The notes under the pieces are model-generated. The model worked only from the letters and a program-made list of their open reading frames with translations, was not told the origin of the DNA and made no database searches. Positions 52,045 to 60,284 of a DNA stretch of 64,000 nt are shown here, piece after piece. Every line of letters begins with the position of its first letter. Within the stretch, counting starts at the first letter, position 1. A program made the translations under genes and the position numbers. The stretch comes from Planctomycetes bacterium MalM25. Lineage in GTDB: Bacteria > Planctomycetota > Planctomycetia > Pirellulales > Lacipirellulaceae. Location: the NCBI GenBank assembly GCA_007745835.1, contig CP036424.1:1573001-1637000 (forward strand), in the 5' to 3' direction.

Positions 52045-53187
52045 GTGTCCGATTCGCCCCTGACCGACGAAGACCTCTCCGAGAACCCCTCAGCCACGGC
52101 GGTTGTGGAGCCGGAGGAGAAGGCGAGCGGCCCGACCTGTGAGAAATGCGGCCAGGCGTCCGACGCAGCCGCTTGCCCCCGCTGCGGGTGGTACCCGAGC
52201 CTCGGGATCCACGTCGAAATCGACGAAGCTTTCGAAGCGGTCATGAACGCGCCGGCCCCAGACGCCGAGGGCGAGCCGGCGGCCGCTCCGCCAAAGCCCG
52301 GTCTCCAGCAGCACCTTGAGGTCTGGCGCGGTCTCATCCCCGGCTGGGGATGGTTGATGATCGGCACCACGCTCGGCGTCGTCGGCGCCGGGGTCGCGGT
52401 CCGTGTGGCGAGCCTCAGCAATCCGGGCTTGCAGTCGTACGCCGGAGTCACCGGCCTGATCGGTGGCTTGGCCGTTTTGCTGCTGGCGCACGTGATTGGC
52501 TTCCTGCTCAACTCGTTCCACGATGCCGACTCGAGCGTGTCGGACCTCGTGATCAAGCCCCTCAAGTCGTGGAAAGTGATCCTCGCCGCGTTGCCCGAGC
52601 GTTTGTGGCTGGCTAACAGTGCAAACGCCGCCCTGACGACGGCGTTGACCTCGGCGTTGATCATCGGTGGAATCCCGTACGAGCGACTCCTCGATTGGGG
52701 CTTCAAGGCACGCCCGAAGGCGAGCCTGATCGGCATGATCGCCGACCAAGCGTCGAAGAATCAGGGCGGATCCGACAACCTCGAGGACGCCGTCGAAGAC
52801 CTCGCCGGAACCGCCGACGGGTTGAAGAAGGACGATAAAGACAAGAAACCCGAGGTGGTTCGTCAGCGTCTTGAGTGCTTGATCCTTGGCTATCGCACCG
52901 ACCGCGACGGCCAGCTCACCGAGTTGCTGCTCGCCGCTGACCAGAAGGGCAAGCTCAAGAGCATCGGTAAGGTCCGTCCCACCCTGAGCGGGGGCGAGAA
53001 GATCGAGCTGGTGGATCGGTTCAAGGAGAGCACCGCATCGCGCCCGTTTGTTAAGACCTCGGAGTCAGCGAACTGGTTGCGACCCCGCTTCACGTGCCGA
53101 GTGACCTACAACGAATGGCCCGACGGCAAGCGGCCCAAGGGGCTCAAGTGGGAGGAGTTGCTCGATGAGGTCAAAATGCCTTGGTGA
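52045..53187 (+). CDS. membrane protein with zinc ribbon and a C-terminal DNA-ligase-type OB domain
   Basis: 380 residues. A Cys4 zinc ribbon (CEKC 32-35, CPRC 44-47) comes first. Hydrophobic helices are at about 99-124, 132-156 and 192-212. A charged linker follows (235-270, KKDDKDKKPE). Residues about 272-372 closely recall the C-terminal OB fold of ATP-dependent DNA ligases: ECLILGYRTDRDGQLTELLLA, IGKVRPTLSGGE (as VGKVGTGF), RPFV, NWLRPRFTCRVTYNEWPDGK (as WVxPxLVxEVxFxEWT). The nucleotidyltransferase domain with the KxDG lysine is absent, so it is not a ligase. GTG start. Divergent from the HtrA-like gene. Confidence 0.75.
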   Translation: MSDSPLTDEDLSENPSATAVVEPEEKASGPTCEKCGQASDAAACPRCGWYPSLGIHVEIDEAFEAVMNAPAPDAEGEPAAAPPKPGLQQHLEVWRGLIPGWGWLMIGTTLGVVGAGVAVRVASLSNPGLQSYAGVTGLIGGLAVLLLAHVIGFLLNSFHDADSSVSDLVIKPLKSWKVILAALPERLWLANSANAALTTALTSALIIGGIPYERLLDWGFKARPKASLIGMIADQASKNQGGSDNLEDAVEDLAGTADGLKKDDKDKKPEVVRQRLECLILGYRTDRDGQLTELLLAADQKGKLKSIGKVRPTLSGGEKIELVDRFKESTASRPFVKTSESANWLRPRFTCRVTYNEWPDGKRPKGLKWEELLDEVKMPW

Positions 53188-53220
53188 CGGATCACCCCGC
53201 GCCGGCGTAAGCTGCGCGGC

Positions 53221-53916
53221 ATGACCCCGCGCCCCGAACCCGACGGTCCCAACGCCTCGCGTTTCCCCGACCCACTTTTGGCGGGGCCGGAGGGACTGGT
53301 CGCGATGGGGGGGCGGCTCGACCCGGATTGGCTCCTCGACGCGTACCGCCACGGCGTCTTCCCGTGGCCCTCGCGAGACGACGAGCCGATGCTCTGGTGG
53401 TCGCCCGACCCCCGCGCCCTGATGCCGCTCGAGGGGCTCCGGGTCTCGCGGCGGTTGCAGCGGACGATCCGCAGCGAGCGGTTCGAGGTGGCCTGCGACA
53501 CCGACTTCGCCGGCGTGCTCGAAGGGTGCGCGACCGGTCCGGGCCGTGAAGGGGGCACGTGGATAACCGACGGGATGCGGGACGCCTACCAAGAGATGCA
53601 CCGCCTCGGCCACGCCCACAGCGTCGAGGCGCGACGCGAAGGGCGGCTCGTGGGGGGGGTCTACGGCCTGGCGATCGGCGGGCTGTTCGCCGCCGAGTCG
53701 ATGTTCCACTACGAGACCGACGCCTCGAAGGTGGCGTTGGCCGCCCTGGTGTCGCACCTCAACGCCCGCGGCTACCGCCTCCTCGACATCCAGCAATGGA
53801 CCCGCCACACCGGTAGCCTCGGCGCCGTGGAGGTTTCGCGGAGCGACTACCTCGAGCGGCTCGCCGAGGCGGTCGAGGCGCCGGTCACCTTCGGTGACCA
53901 CCTGGCTGCGGAGTAA
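53221..53916 (+). CDS. aat: leucyl/phenylalanyl-tRNA--protein transferase
   Basis: Adds Leu or Phe from tRNA to N-terminal Arg/Lys of proteins for the N-end-rule pathway (ClpS/ClpAP). 231 residues. Motifs are characteristic: FPDPLLAGPEGLVAMGG, LLDAYRHGVFPWP, LWWSPDPRALMP, WITDGMRDAYQEMHRLGHAH and FAAESMFHYETDASKVAL, then DIQQWTRHTGSLGA. It is 33 bases downstream of the OB-domain membrane protein and may be co-transcribed with it. clpS/clpA are not in view. Confidence 0.95.
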   Translation: MTPRPEPDGPNASRFPDPLLAGPEGLVAMGGRLDPDWLLDAYRHGVFPWPSRDDEPMLWWSPDPRALMPLEGLRVSRRLQRTIRSERFEVACDTDFAGVLEGCATGPGREGGTWITDGMRDAYQEMHRLGHAHSVEARREGRLVGGVYGLAIGGLFAAESMFHYETDASKVALAALVSHLNARGYRLLDIQQWTRHTGSLGAVEVSRSDYLERLAEAVEAPVTFGDHLAAE

Positions 53917-53968
53917 GCTGCTGTTGTCGTTCGACGTCCCGTGTTCCAGACTCCGGTGACTCGCCCTT

Positions 53969-54751
53969 ATGAGCGTCAACGATAAGCTCGCCTTCGCCTG
54001 GCGTGTTGGGGCCGGTTTCTCGATGAACCAGGCCTTCTGGTACGCGCTCTTCGCGGGAGTCGCGTGGTGTTTGTTTTACTGGTTGCTCCGTGACCGCTTC
54101 CGCAGACGGCGGATCGGTCGTGAGGACCCCACCCGGTCGCAGGTGCGACGCGAACTCCTTTGCTCTTTGCGAAGCATCGCGATCTTCGGCTTGGTCACCC
54201 TCGGCGTCGTTTACGCCGCTTTGGGCGGATGGACTCGCGTGTATATGCGGGTGAACGAGTACGGCTGGGGCTGGTTCGCGTTGAGCCTGGTCGTGATGGT
54301 GATCACTCACGACGCCTACTTCTACTGGACGCATCGGCTGATGCACCACCGTTGGTTCTATCGGTGGTTCCACCGGACTCACCATCTGTCAACGAGCCCG
54401 ACTCCTTGGGCGGCGTACGCGTTCAGCCCGGCGGAAGCCTTCGTGCAGGCGGGGATCGGGCCGCTGGTCGTCTTCACGATCCCCACGCACCCCGCCGCCT
54501 TCTCGTTGTTCATGATCTGGCAAATCGCTTTCAACGTGCTCGGGCACTGCGGCTACGAGATCTTCCCGCGGTGGTTTCTCCGCAGCCCGCTGGGCGTCTT
54601 GCTCAACTCGGTGACGCACCACGGTCAGCACCACGAGACCTTTCAGGCGAACTACAGCCTCTACTTCAACGTGTGGGACCGTCTGATGGGGACCAACCAC
54701 AAGAGTTACGAGGAGCGATTCGACGCTGCGAGTCGGGGCGAGTCGGCCTGA
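53969..54751 (+). CDS. sterol desaturase / fatty acid hydroxylase family di-iron enzyme
   Basis: Integral membrane oxygenase, 260 residues, with about four hydrophobic segments. The eight-histidine pattern is complete: HDAYFYWTHRLMHH (114-127), FHRTHH (134-139) and HHGQHHETF late in the protein. The enzyme hydroxylates or desaturates a lipid using di-iron, oxygen and electrons from a carrier; substrate unknown. Some planctomycetes make sterols, but no squalene-pathway gene is near. It starts 52 bases after aat and converges with the HIT gene. Confidence 0.9.
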   Translation: MSVNDKLAFAWRVGAGFSMNQAFWYALFAGVAWCLFYWLLRDRFRRRRIGREDPTRSQVRRELLCSLRSIAIFGLVTLGVVYAALGGWTRVYMRVNEYGWGWFALSLVVMVITHDAYFYWTHRLMHHRWFYRWFHRTHHLSTSPTPWAAYAFSPAEAFVQAGIGPLVVFTIPTHPAAFSLFMIWQIAFNVLGHCGYEIFPRWFLRSPLGVLLNSVTHHGQHHETFQANYSLYFNVWDRLMGTNHKSYEERFDAASRGESA

Positions 54752-54760
54752 GCAGACGAA

Positions 54761-55102
54761 TCAACCCGGCGGCCAAGAGAGTGGCTTGCCGCCCAGCACG
54801 TGCAGGTGCAGGTGGTCGACCGTCTGGCCCCCCTCCTCGCCGATGTTCGTGATGACACGATAGCCGTTCGTCAGCCCTTCCTGGGCGGCGATCTTCTGGC
54901 AGACCAGCATCAGGTGACCCGCGAGGTCAGCGTGCTCGGGCGCGAGGGCGTCGATCGATTCGATCGGCTCCTTGGGGATCACCAGCACGTGCGTCGGCGC
55001 CTGTGGCGCGATGTCGCGGAACGCCAGGCTGCGGTCGTCCTCGTAGACGATGTCCGCGGGGATCTCGCGGGCGATGATCTTGGTGAAGAGCGTTTCGCGC
55101 AT
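54761..55102 (-). CDS. HIT-family protein (Hint/HinT-like nucleotide phosphoramidase)
   Basis: 113 residues, typical for histidine-triad HINT proteins. It opens with TLFTKIIAREIPADIVYEDD, has FRDIAPQAPTHVLVIPK in the middle, and the active-site HLHLHV (His97, His99, His101; His99 is the nucleophile by family rule). It hydrolyses AMP-lysine/phosphoramidate adducts. The ATG at 55100-55102 is chosen; 18 upstream in-frame residues are unsupported. Convergent with the desaturase gene, with nine bases between stops. Confidence 0.93.
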   Translation of the reverse strand: MRETLFTKIIAREIPADIVYEDDRSLAFRDIAPQAPTHVLVIPKEPIESIDALAPEHADLAGHLMLVCQKIAAQEGLTNGYRVITNIGEEGGQTVDHLHLHVLGGKPLSWPPG

Positions 55103-55190
55103 GGCTCGTCCGGGGGCTGGGTAAGCTGACCGACGCAGCCTACGCGGAGAGCCCAACCAACGACAAGCAATGCAGCGCCAGACGCCTGAA

Positions 55191-55237
55191 CAAGAAATAA
55201 GGCCCCGCCGACCCAGTGTCCTCTGGTCGGCGGAGCC
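55191..55237 (-). terminator. intrinsic terminator after the IINP-repeat protein gene
   Basis: GGCCCCGCCGACC (55201-55213) pairs with GGTCGGCGGAGCC (55225-55237) with one mismatch. On the minus strand it is followed by TTATTTCTTG. It separates the secreted protein gene from the HIT gene. Confidence 0.75.
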
Positions 55238-55268
55238 TTTCGCAATGTCGAGACGTGCGAGAACCGTC

Positions 55269-55706
55269 TCAGAAGGTCTTCGAAGCGTTGACGAACGGGT
55301 TGATGATCGTCAGCGGGCCGGCGGGTTCGGCCGCTTCGCCGGTGCTGATCGTGCGACCGCGGGTCGACTTCTTCGCTTTGGGCTTTGCGGCCGGGCTCTT
55401 CGCCGAGCTCTCGACGTACGGGTTAATGATCTCGACCGGCGCCGAGTTGCACGGGGCGACGTCCGGCGTGCGGGCGTCCGGGCCGTAAGCAAATGGACTG
55501 TGACCGTACGTCCGGGGGACCGGCTGACTGTAGTAAACCGGCGGGTGGGCCGCGAAGTAGGGGACGCGGCGTTCGGTCGGGTAGTCGAGCGAGCGGTACA
55601 GGCCGCCCACGCCGACACCGGCGCCGTGCCACCAGTAGGCGTCGGCCGAATTGGGCGCGGCCAGTCCGATCACGGCCGCTGCGGCGAGCATCAGGGTGTA
55701 ACGCAT
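55269..55706 (-). CDS. small secreted protein with IINPYV/IINPFV repeats
   Basis: 145 residues. Signal peptide MRYTLMLAAAAVIGLAAPNSADA, then YWWHGAGVGVGGLYRSLDY and a Tyr/Pro-rich segment. Two short repeats, VEIINPYVES and LTIINPFVNA, flank a basic Lys/Ala linker (about 100-120). No catalytic motif. The gene has its own terminator. Possibly a cell-wall or surface-associated protein of planctomycetes; function unknown. Confidence 0.75.
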   Translation of the reverse strand: MRYTLMLAAAAVIGLAAPNSADAYWWHGAGVGVGGLYRSLDYPTERRVPYFAAHPPVYYSQPVPRTYGHSPFAYGPDARTPDVAPCNSAPVEIINPYVESSAKSPAAKPKAKKSTRGRTISTGEAAEPAGPLTIINPFVNASKTF

Positions 55707-55884
55707 GGGAGGAGGTCTCGTAAGCTGGGAGGGCGCAGGCCGGCGATCGTCGCGCAGGCGGGCGGGGAGGCGGGGTCGCCGGCTTGGGTCCTTGCGGCTA
55801 CCTATTCCACGCTAATCAGCCCAGAATAAAGCACAAATCAATTCGTAAACCCCTGCGGGGCATGGCCTTCTGGCGATCCGCCCG

Positions 55885-57000
55885 ATGACCGACGCCGAGC
55901 TCACCGAACGACTCAAACGCCTCGCGGCCGATCTGGGGTTCACCCTGTCGGGCGTGGCGCCGGCCGTGACGCCCCCCGGGGTCGAGCGTCTCGACGCCTG
56001 GCTCGCCGCCGGCTACGCCGGAGAAATGAGCTACTTGGCCGATCGCCGCGAGGCTTACGAGCACCCTCGCCACGTGCTCGACGGCGCCCGCAGCGTGCTC
56101 ATGCTGGCCATCGATTACCGCACGGCGGAGCCGGTACCCGTGGGGCCCGGCCAGGGGCGCGTGTCGCGCTACGCCTGGGGTGACGCCGACTACCACGACG
56201 TGATCCGCCCCAAGCTGCACCGACTCGCCGACGCGCTGCGCGAGTGGCGTCCCGGCGCGGACGCCCGGGGGGTGGTCGATACGGCGCCCCTCATGGAACG
56301 CGACTTCGCCGTGCTGGCGGGGCTCGGCTGGATCGGCAAGAACACGCTGCTGCTCAATCGCGGCCGTGGGAGCTACTTTTTCCTCGCCGCATTGGCTACC
56401 GACGCGGAACTCGTCCCCGATCTGCCGCACGCGACCGACCACTGCGGCACGTGCACCGCCTGCCTCGACGCCTGCCCGACCGACGCCTTCACCGCGCCGG
56501 GCGTGCTCGACGCGACGCGGTGCCTCAGCTACGCGACGATCGAGGCGAAGGGCCTTCCGCCCCTCGACGTCCGCGAGGGCGTCGGCGAGTGGCTCTTCGG
56601 CTGCGACGTCTGTCAAGAAGTCTGCCCGTGGAACCGCCACGCCCCGCCGGCGAGCGAGCAGGTGTTTGAACCGCGCGAGGGGATGAACCCGGTCGAGCTG
56701 GCCGAACTGTTCGAGCTCGACGAGGACGCCTTCCGTCGGCGTTTCCGCGGCACGCCGCTCTGGCGACCGAAGCGGCGCGGGCTGCTGCGCAACGCGGCGT
56801 TGGTGCTCGGCGCCATGAAACCGGAGGGGGCCGAGCGGTCTCTAGCGCTGGGGCTGCGGGACGAGGAGCCGCTGGTGCGGGCGGCGTGCGTGTGGGCTTT
56901 GAGCCGCCTGGGCGCCGAGTCCGCCCGGGTCCTGATCAAAGAGCGCCAGGCCGTAGAAACGGACAGAGGAGTGCGCGACGAGATCGACGCCGTGATCTAG
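55885..57000 (+). CDS. queG: epoxyqueuosine reductase
   Basis: Last step of queuosine tRNA modification, converting epoxyqueuosine to queuosine with cobalamin. 371 residues. Features: SYLADRREAYEHPRHVLDGA, DTAPLMERDFAVLAGLGWIGKNT (cobalamin region), two 4Fe-4S clusters from CGTCTACLDACPTDAF and CDVCQEVCPW, and a C-terminal HEAT-like repeat (MKPEGAERSLALGLRDEEPLVRAACVWALSRLG). All cluster cysteines are intact. Transcribed rightward and alone; its stop is nine bases before the opposing UVR-motif gene. Confidence 0.95.
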   Translation: MTDAELTERLKRLAADLGFTLSGVAPAVTPPGVERLDAWLAAGYAGEMSYLADRREAYEHPRHVLDGARSVLMLAIDYRTAEPVPVGPGQGRVSRYAWGDADYHDVIRPKLHRLADALREWRPGADARGVVDTAPLMERDFAVLAGLGWIGKNTLLLNRGRGSYFFLAALATDAELVPDLPHATDHCGTCTACLDACPTDAFTAPGVLDATRCLSYATIEAKGLPPLDVREGVGEWLFGCDVCQEVCPWNRHAPPASEQVFEPREGMNPVELAELFELDEDAFRRRFRGTPLWRPKRRGLLRNAALVLGAMKPEGAERSLALGLRDEEPLVRAACVWALSRLGAESARVLIKERQAVETDRGVRDEIDAVI

Positions 57001-57008
57001 AGCCGGCT

Positions 57009-57782
57009 CTAGCTTTGCGGACTGCTGTCGCGCCGTTTCCGCTTGGCGATGCGGTCGCGGATCTCGGCGGCGAGCTCGTACTGCTCCTTCGAGATCGCTT
57101 CGGCGAGCTGCTCAGCAAGCGAGTCCTCGAGGTCGTACTCGAGCAGGATCGAGCGACGCAGTTCGTTGAGTCGCTCGACGAAGTCGAACCCGTCGGCGTC
57201 GGTCAGCTCTTCATCGATCAACGCGGAAAGGTCCGCCATCGACTCGTTGAGCGAGGTGAGTCCTTGGTCGATCGAGAGCACCGCGCCCTCGGGGTCGGTC
57301 CGCTGCAGTTCCGCGAGGGCGGCGGCCTGGGTTCGGTGGAACAGCACAAAGGGGCGGTACTGCTCGTGGTCCTCGACCCAGTCGTTATCCGGGGCGAGCG
57401 AGGAGCTGAAGTCCATCAGCGCGAGCGTGTGGTCGGCGTCGGCGACCACCTGATCGAACTCTCGCAGCGCCAGCCAAGCGACGCGGCGGTGGTAGTACTG
57501 CACGAACTCGCGATCGATCTCGTTACAGCGGAGCGGGTCGAGCTCGAAGGAGTCGCCTTCGGTCGCCGCTTCTTCGCGGAGCGCTTCGAGGTAGGTCTCG
57601 TGTCCCTCGGGGCGGGAGCCGTCGGGGCGACCCTGGACCTCCATCTGAAGCACCCCCAGGTCGATGCGCAGCTGCAAGACCGGTCGGCCATCGGCCCCGT
57701 GCGAACGGCGGGCACTGACTTCGCCGTGGGTGTAGGGCCAGTCGCCCAGCAACGAGTCGAGATCCTGCTTCTTCGAGACCAT
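57009..57782 (-). CDS. UVR-motif protein of unknown function, 257 aa
   Basis: The main part (about 1-205) is acidic and has no recognisable catalytic motif; LDSLLGDWPYTHGEVSARR and GVLQMEVQGRPDG lie at the N-terminus. The C-terminal LAEQLAEAISKEQYELAAEIRDRI is a UVR motif, the helical hairpin by which UvrB and UvrC interact and which also occurs in ClpC and McsA. So it likely binds a UvrB/ClpC-type partner. The ATG at 57782 has a G-rich ribosome-binding sequence; a GTG six codons upstream is possible. The hemerythrin-like gene lies upstream on the same strand. Confidence 0.78.
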   Translation of the reverse strand: MVSKKQDLDSLLGDWPYTHGEVSARRSHGADGRPVLQLRIDLGVLQMEVQGRPDGSRPEGHETYLEALREEAATEGDSFELDPLRCNEIDREFVQYYHRRVAWLALREFDQVVADADHTLALMDFSSSLAPDNDWVEDHEQYRPFVLFHRTQAAALAELQRTDPEGAVLSIDQGLTSLNESMADLSALIDEELTDADGFDFVERLNELRRSILLEYDLEDSLAEQLAEAISKEQYELAAEIRDRIAKRKRRDSSPQS

Positions 57783-57911
57783 AAAAGCCCCCCTCTTCAC
57801 CAGTCGGCCAAATCGTCTGCCTGTTGGTGCATTCTACCCTTCACGCAGCGTGGAGGGCGAGCCGGTGGCGCCCGGTTTTTCCGGTAACCGAACGGCCGAT
57901 TGGGCTGGGGG

Positions 57912-58376
57912 TCAGCCCTCACCCCCCTCGTCCCACAGCAGGGTCTCTTGCAGCAGGGCGATCTCGTCGCGATCGTGCTGATCGACCTGGTCGAGCAACT
58001 CGCGGATCGCGGCGCACGCCGATTCGAAGCGTTCGGTCTCCCAAACGCCTTCGTCATCGATCTGCGGGGCGAGACGGTCGATACGCTGCCGCAGGTCGGA
58101 GTGCTCCGCCCGCAGGCGGCCGACGCGGATCTCCCAGTTGGGCCGCTGGTCCACCACGTTCGGGAGATAGCCCCCCTCTTCCTCGAATTCCATCAGACGC
58201 TCGAGGTGCCGGCAGAAAGACCGCAGGGCGAAGCGGACACTTGAGCGTTTCCGCCCCTGGCTAACGGTCGGGGCCCGCCACTCCACCATGACGCGGAGGG
58301 CTTCCTTGATGTGTGCGAAGACGCGTTGTTCGGCGGTCAGACCGGCATCGACGAAGCTGGCTTCTCGGGCGATCAT
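57912..58376 (-). CDS. hemerythrin-like helical protein
   Basis: 154 residues, all-helical in appearance. His at FAHIKEALRV, then SFCRHLERLMEFEEEGG and later LRAEHSDLRQRIDRL follow the H...HxxxE...EH spacing of HHE cation-binding domains, so an iron or oxygen/NO-sensing role is possible. A full set of ligands is not certain by eye. A clear GGAGGG four bases before the ATG (58374-58376) supports the start. A hairpin in the leader (58412-58431) may regulate it. It lies upstream of the UVR-motif gene, with 129 bases between. Confidence 0.6.
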   Translation of the reverse strand: MIAREASFVDAGLTAEQRVFAHIKEALRVMVEWRAPTVSQGRKRSSVRFALRSFCRHLERLMEFEEEGGYLPNVVDQRPNWEIRVGRLRAEHSDLRQRIDRLAPQIDDEGVWETERFESACAAIRELLDQVDQHDRDEIALLQETLLWDEGGEG

Positions 58377-58762
58377 TTTTCCCTCCACTCGACGGTAAGA
58401 GGCCCTGTGGCGGCAACCCACTTAGGTTGCCACGTGGACATTCGGCGCTCGCTTCGACTCGCCACCTAAATCCCTGCGGGCCGAGTTTGTCGTTACGAGC
58501 CACTGCTTGCCTCTACTCAGGACGTCGCGACGAAGGTCCTGTGCCGAATCGGCCCGGTTCCGTGCCGCTAGCCTGGCTCAAGCAATCACGTACGCGGCGG
58601 AAAGAATAAGAGAAGAGAAACGAGCCGGATGATGCCCGCCGTGCTGTCGTTTACGTCGCATCGATTGAGCCGGCTCAGTTTAGCGATTGCCGGCTTCAAT
58701 TCAAAAGAAATCTTGACTGGATAAGACAGGCGAAATGGGGGAAATGCCTGCGGCGCTTCGGG
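58377..58762. other. 386-base intergenic region
   Basis: Upstream of the hemerythrin-like gene and downstream of arfB (both leftward). A hairpin GGCAACC-CACTTA-GGTTGCC (58412-58431) lies in the leader of the hemerythrin-like gene. AGGAC/GTCCT and GCCG-AAT-CGGC short inverted repeats are at about 58519-58555. Near arfB, two GCCGGC palindromes (about 58660-58700) could form a terminator-like hairpin, followed on the minus strand by a less GC-rich stretch. I see no ORF with a ribosome-binding site and no tRNA. Confidence 0.45.
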
Positions 58763-59194
58763 TTAGGACTCCTCGGGATTCTGGCGCCGGCCCGACTTCT
58801 TGGCCGCGTTCGCCCGCTTATCGTTCAGGCGACGCTCTTTCGAGGCGCGTGTCGGCCGCGTGGGGCGCCGCCTTTTGGGTGGTTTCGCGGCTGCAGAGAC
58901 GAGCGCCTTTAGTCGCTGCAAACACTCGCCGACGTTGCGTCCTTGTTCGCGGTGACGGTCACTCGTGATGATCAGGTCGCCCTCACGAGTCAGCCGGTTC
59001 TTGACCTCGCTGATCAACCGTTGCCGCACGGCGGCGGGAAGCGAAGCCGAGGCGCTCGGCCGCCAACGCAGCACCGCCTTGGTGTTCACTTTGTTGACAT
59101 TCTGACCGCCCGGACCGGCGCTGCGGGCGAAGCTGAATTGGATCTCCGACCGGGGGATCGCAAGGCGCTCGTTGATCACCAAGTCGCTTTGCAC
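58763..59194 (-). CDS. arfB: peptidyl-tRNA hydrolase ArfB (stalled-ribosome rescue)
   Basis: Releases peptides from non-stop ribosomes by its release-factor-like domain. 143 residues. SFARSAGPGGQNVNKVNTKA carries the GGQ motif (29-31), and the C-terminal tail is strongly basic (KPPKRRRPTRPTRASKERR), matching the ArfB tail that enters the empty mRNA channel. The start is GTG at 59192-59194 and overlaps the end of the isomerase gene by 19 bases. So the two are coupled. Confidence 0.94.
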   Translation of the reverse strand: MQSDLVINERLAIPRSEIQFSFARSAGPGGQNVNKVNTKAVLRWRPSASASLPAAVRQRLISEVKNRLTREGDLIITSDRHREQGRNVGECLQRLKALVSAAAKPPKRRRPTRPTRASKERRLNDKRANAAKKSGRRQNPEES

Positions 59195-60027
59195 GCGTTT
59201 TCGGTCGGGGTGCTGGTCGGGCGGGGGGTCAGCAGGTCTTCGAGCGCTCGGCGTGAGCGACGCAGCAACTCATGATAATCGGTCGCCTCGATCTCGGGGC
59301 CGAGGAGTTTCACATCGTAGTAGCCCTCGTAGCCCGCCTCGCGGAGGAGTTCGAGAGTCGATCCGAGCGGGGCCTCGCCTCGCCCCAAGGGGACCCGGGC
59401 TTGATCGACACCACGCGGCTCGACGTAGTCGCCGACGTGTACGACAGCCAGGTGCGGGACGAGTTCGCGCACCAGGGCGTCGTCGGCCTGAGAGAGGGGG
59501 AAATGGAACGTATCGAGAGAGAGTTTCAGCCCGGGCGACTCGTACTGTCGAATCAGCCGGAGCGTCTCCGGCAGATCGGTCAGGAAGGTCCACTCGCGCG
59601 AGCAGGCCGGGTGCATCGGCTCCAAGGCGAGCGGCACCCCGTGTTCCTCGGCGTGAGGGGTCAGGGCGTCCAGGGCGGTGCGGAGGAGTCGATCGCTATG
59701 CCGCAGGGTGTGGCCGTTGCGGCCTCCCGTGTACATCACGAGGCATCCCGCTCGCAGTTCGCCCGCTAAGGCGATCGCGTCACGGGCTGCGGCGATGTTC
59801 TCGGCGGCGCTGGCGGCGTCGGCCCCGGTGAAACCGCCGACCCACGAGAGGCTCGAAACGCCGAGCCCGCTCTCCTCGATCAGCTCGATGGCGCGCTCTT
59901 CGCCGAAGTCGCTTAGTTTGCGGAGCCACACCCCCAGGCCGTCGTAACCCGCGTCGCGGGCGTGGAGCAGGTCCTCTTCAAACGACCACTGGTAGGTCGT
60001 CTGCTCATTGATCGACAGCAGCGTCAT
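59176..60027 (-). CDS. sugar phosphate isomerase/epimerase (TIM barrel)
   Basis: Second xylose-isomerase-like barrel in the window, 283 residues. Metal-binding strand ends include ALEPMHP, LSLDTFH, VVHVGDY and YYDVKLLGPE. It begins MTLLSINEQTTYQWSFEEDL, a start I associate with a planctomycete/actinomycete isomerase group. The substrate is unknown. Downstream arfB overlaps by 19 bases, which is odd for such unrelated functions and suggests simple compaction. Confidence 0.85.
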   Translation of the reverse strand: MTLLSINEQTTYQWSFEEDLLHARDAGYDGLGVWLRKLSDFGEERAIELIEESGLGVSSLSWVGGFTGADAASAAENIAAARDAIALAGELRAGCLVMYTGGRNGHTLRHSDRLLRTALDALTPHAEEHGVPLALEPMHPACSREWTFLTDLPETLRLIRQYESPGLKLSLDTFHFPLSQADDALVRELVPHLAVVHVGDYVEPRGVDQARVPLGRGEAPLGSTLELLREAGYEGYYDVKLLGPEIEATDYHELLRRSRRALEDLLTPRPTSTPTENACKATW

Positions 60028-60220
60028 AGGCCTGATCCCTAGCCGGACGTAGTCACCCCGCGGTGGCTTGCGCCCCGCCGAGCCTGAGTATGCCCCAGGT
60101 GAGGATCTCGCGTAAACCTTGCTAGCGTCAGGGGTTTCACCGAATCGGGCGGGTAAGGCAAAGAAGTTGCTTTACCGATCGCGGATGCTGGCGATAATCC
60201 CCCTAGAGAAGGATGGGGTA

Positions 60221-60230
60221 CCCTTAAGGG
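60221..60230. promoter_or_regulatory. CCCTTAAGGG palindrome upstream of the NarL/LuxR regulator
   Basis: A perfect 10-base palindrome, extended as GGGGTACCCTTAAGGGG, 55 bases before the regulator start. It resembles the CTATCCTTAGGGATAG hairpin at 19177-19192. It might be an operator, perhaps of the regulator itself. This is inferred from symmetry only. Confidence 0.3.
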
Positions 60231-60284
60231 GCGCCCACGGACGGCCTCCGCCCCGCACGCTGCCGCCAATCCCCCCGCGTCGCA

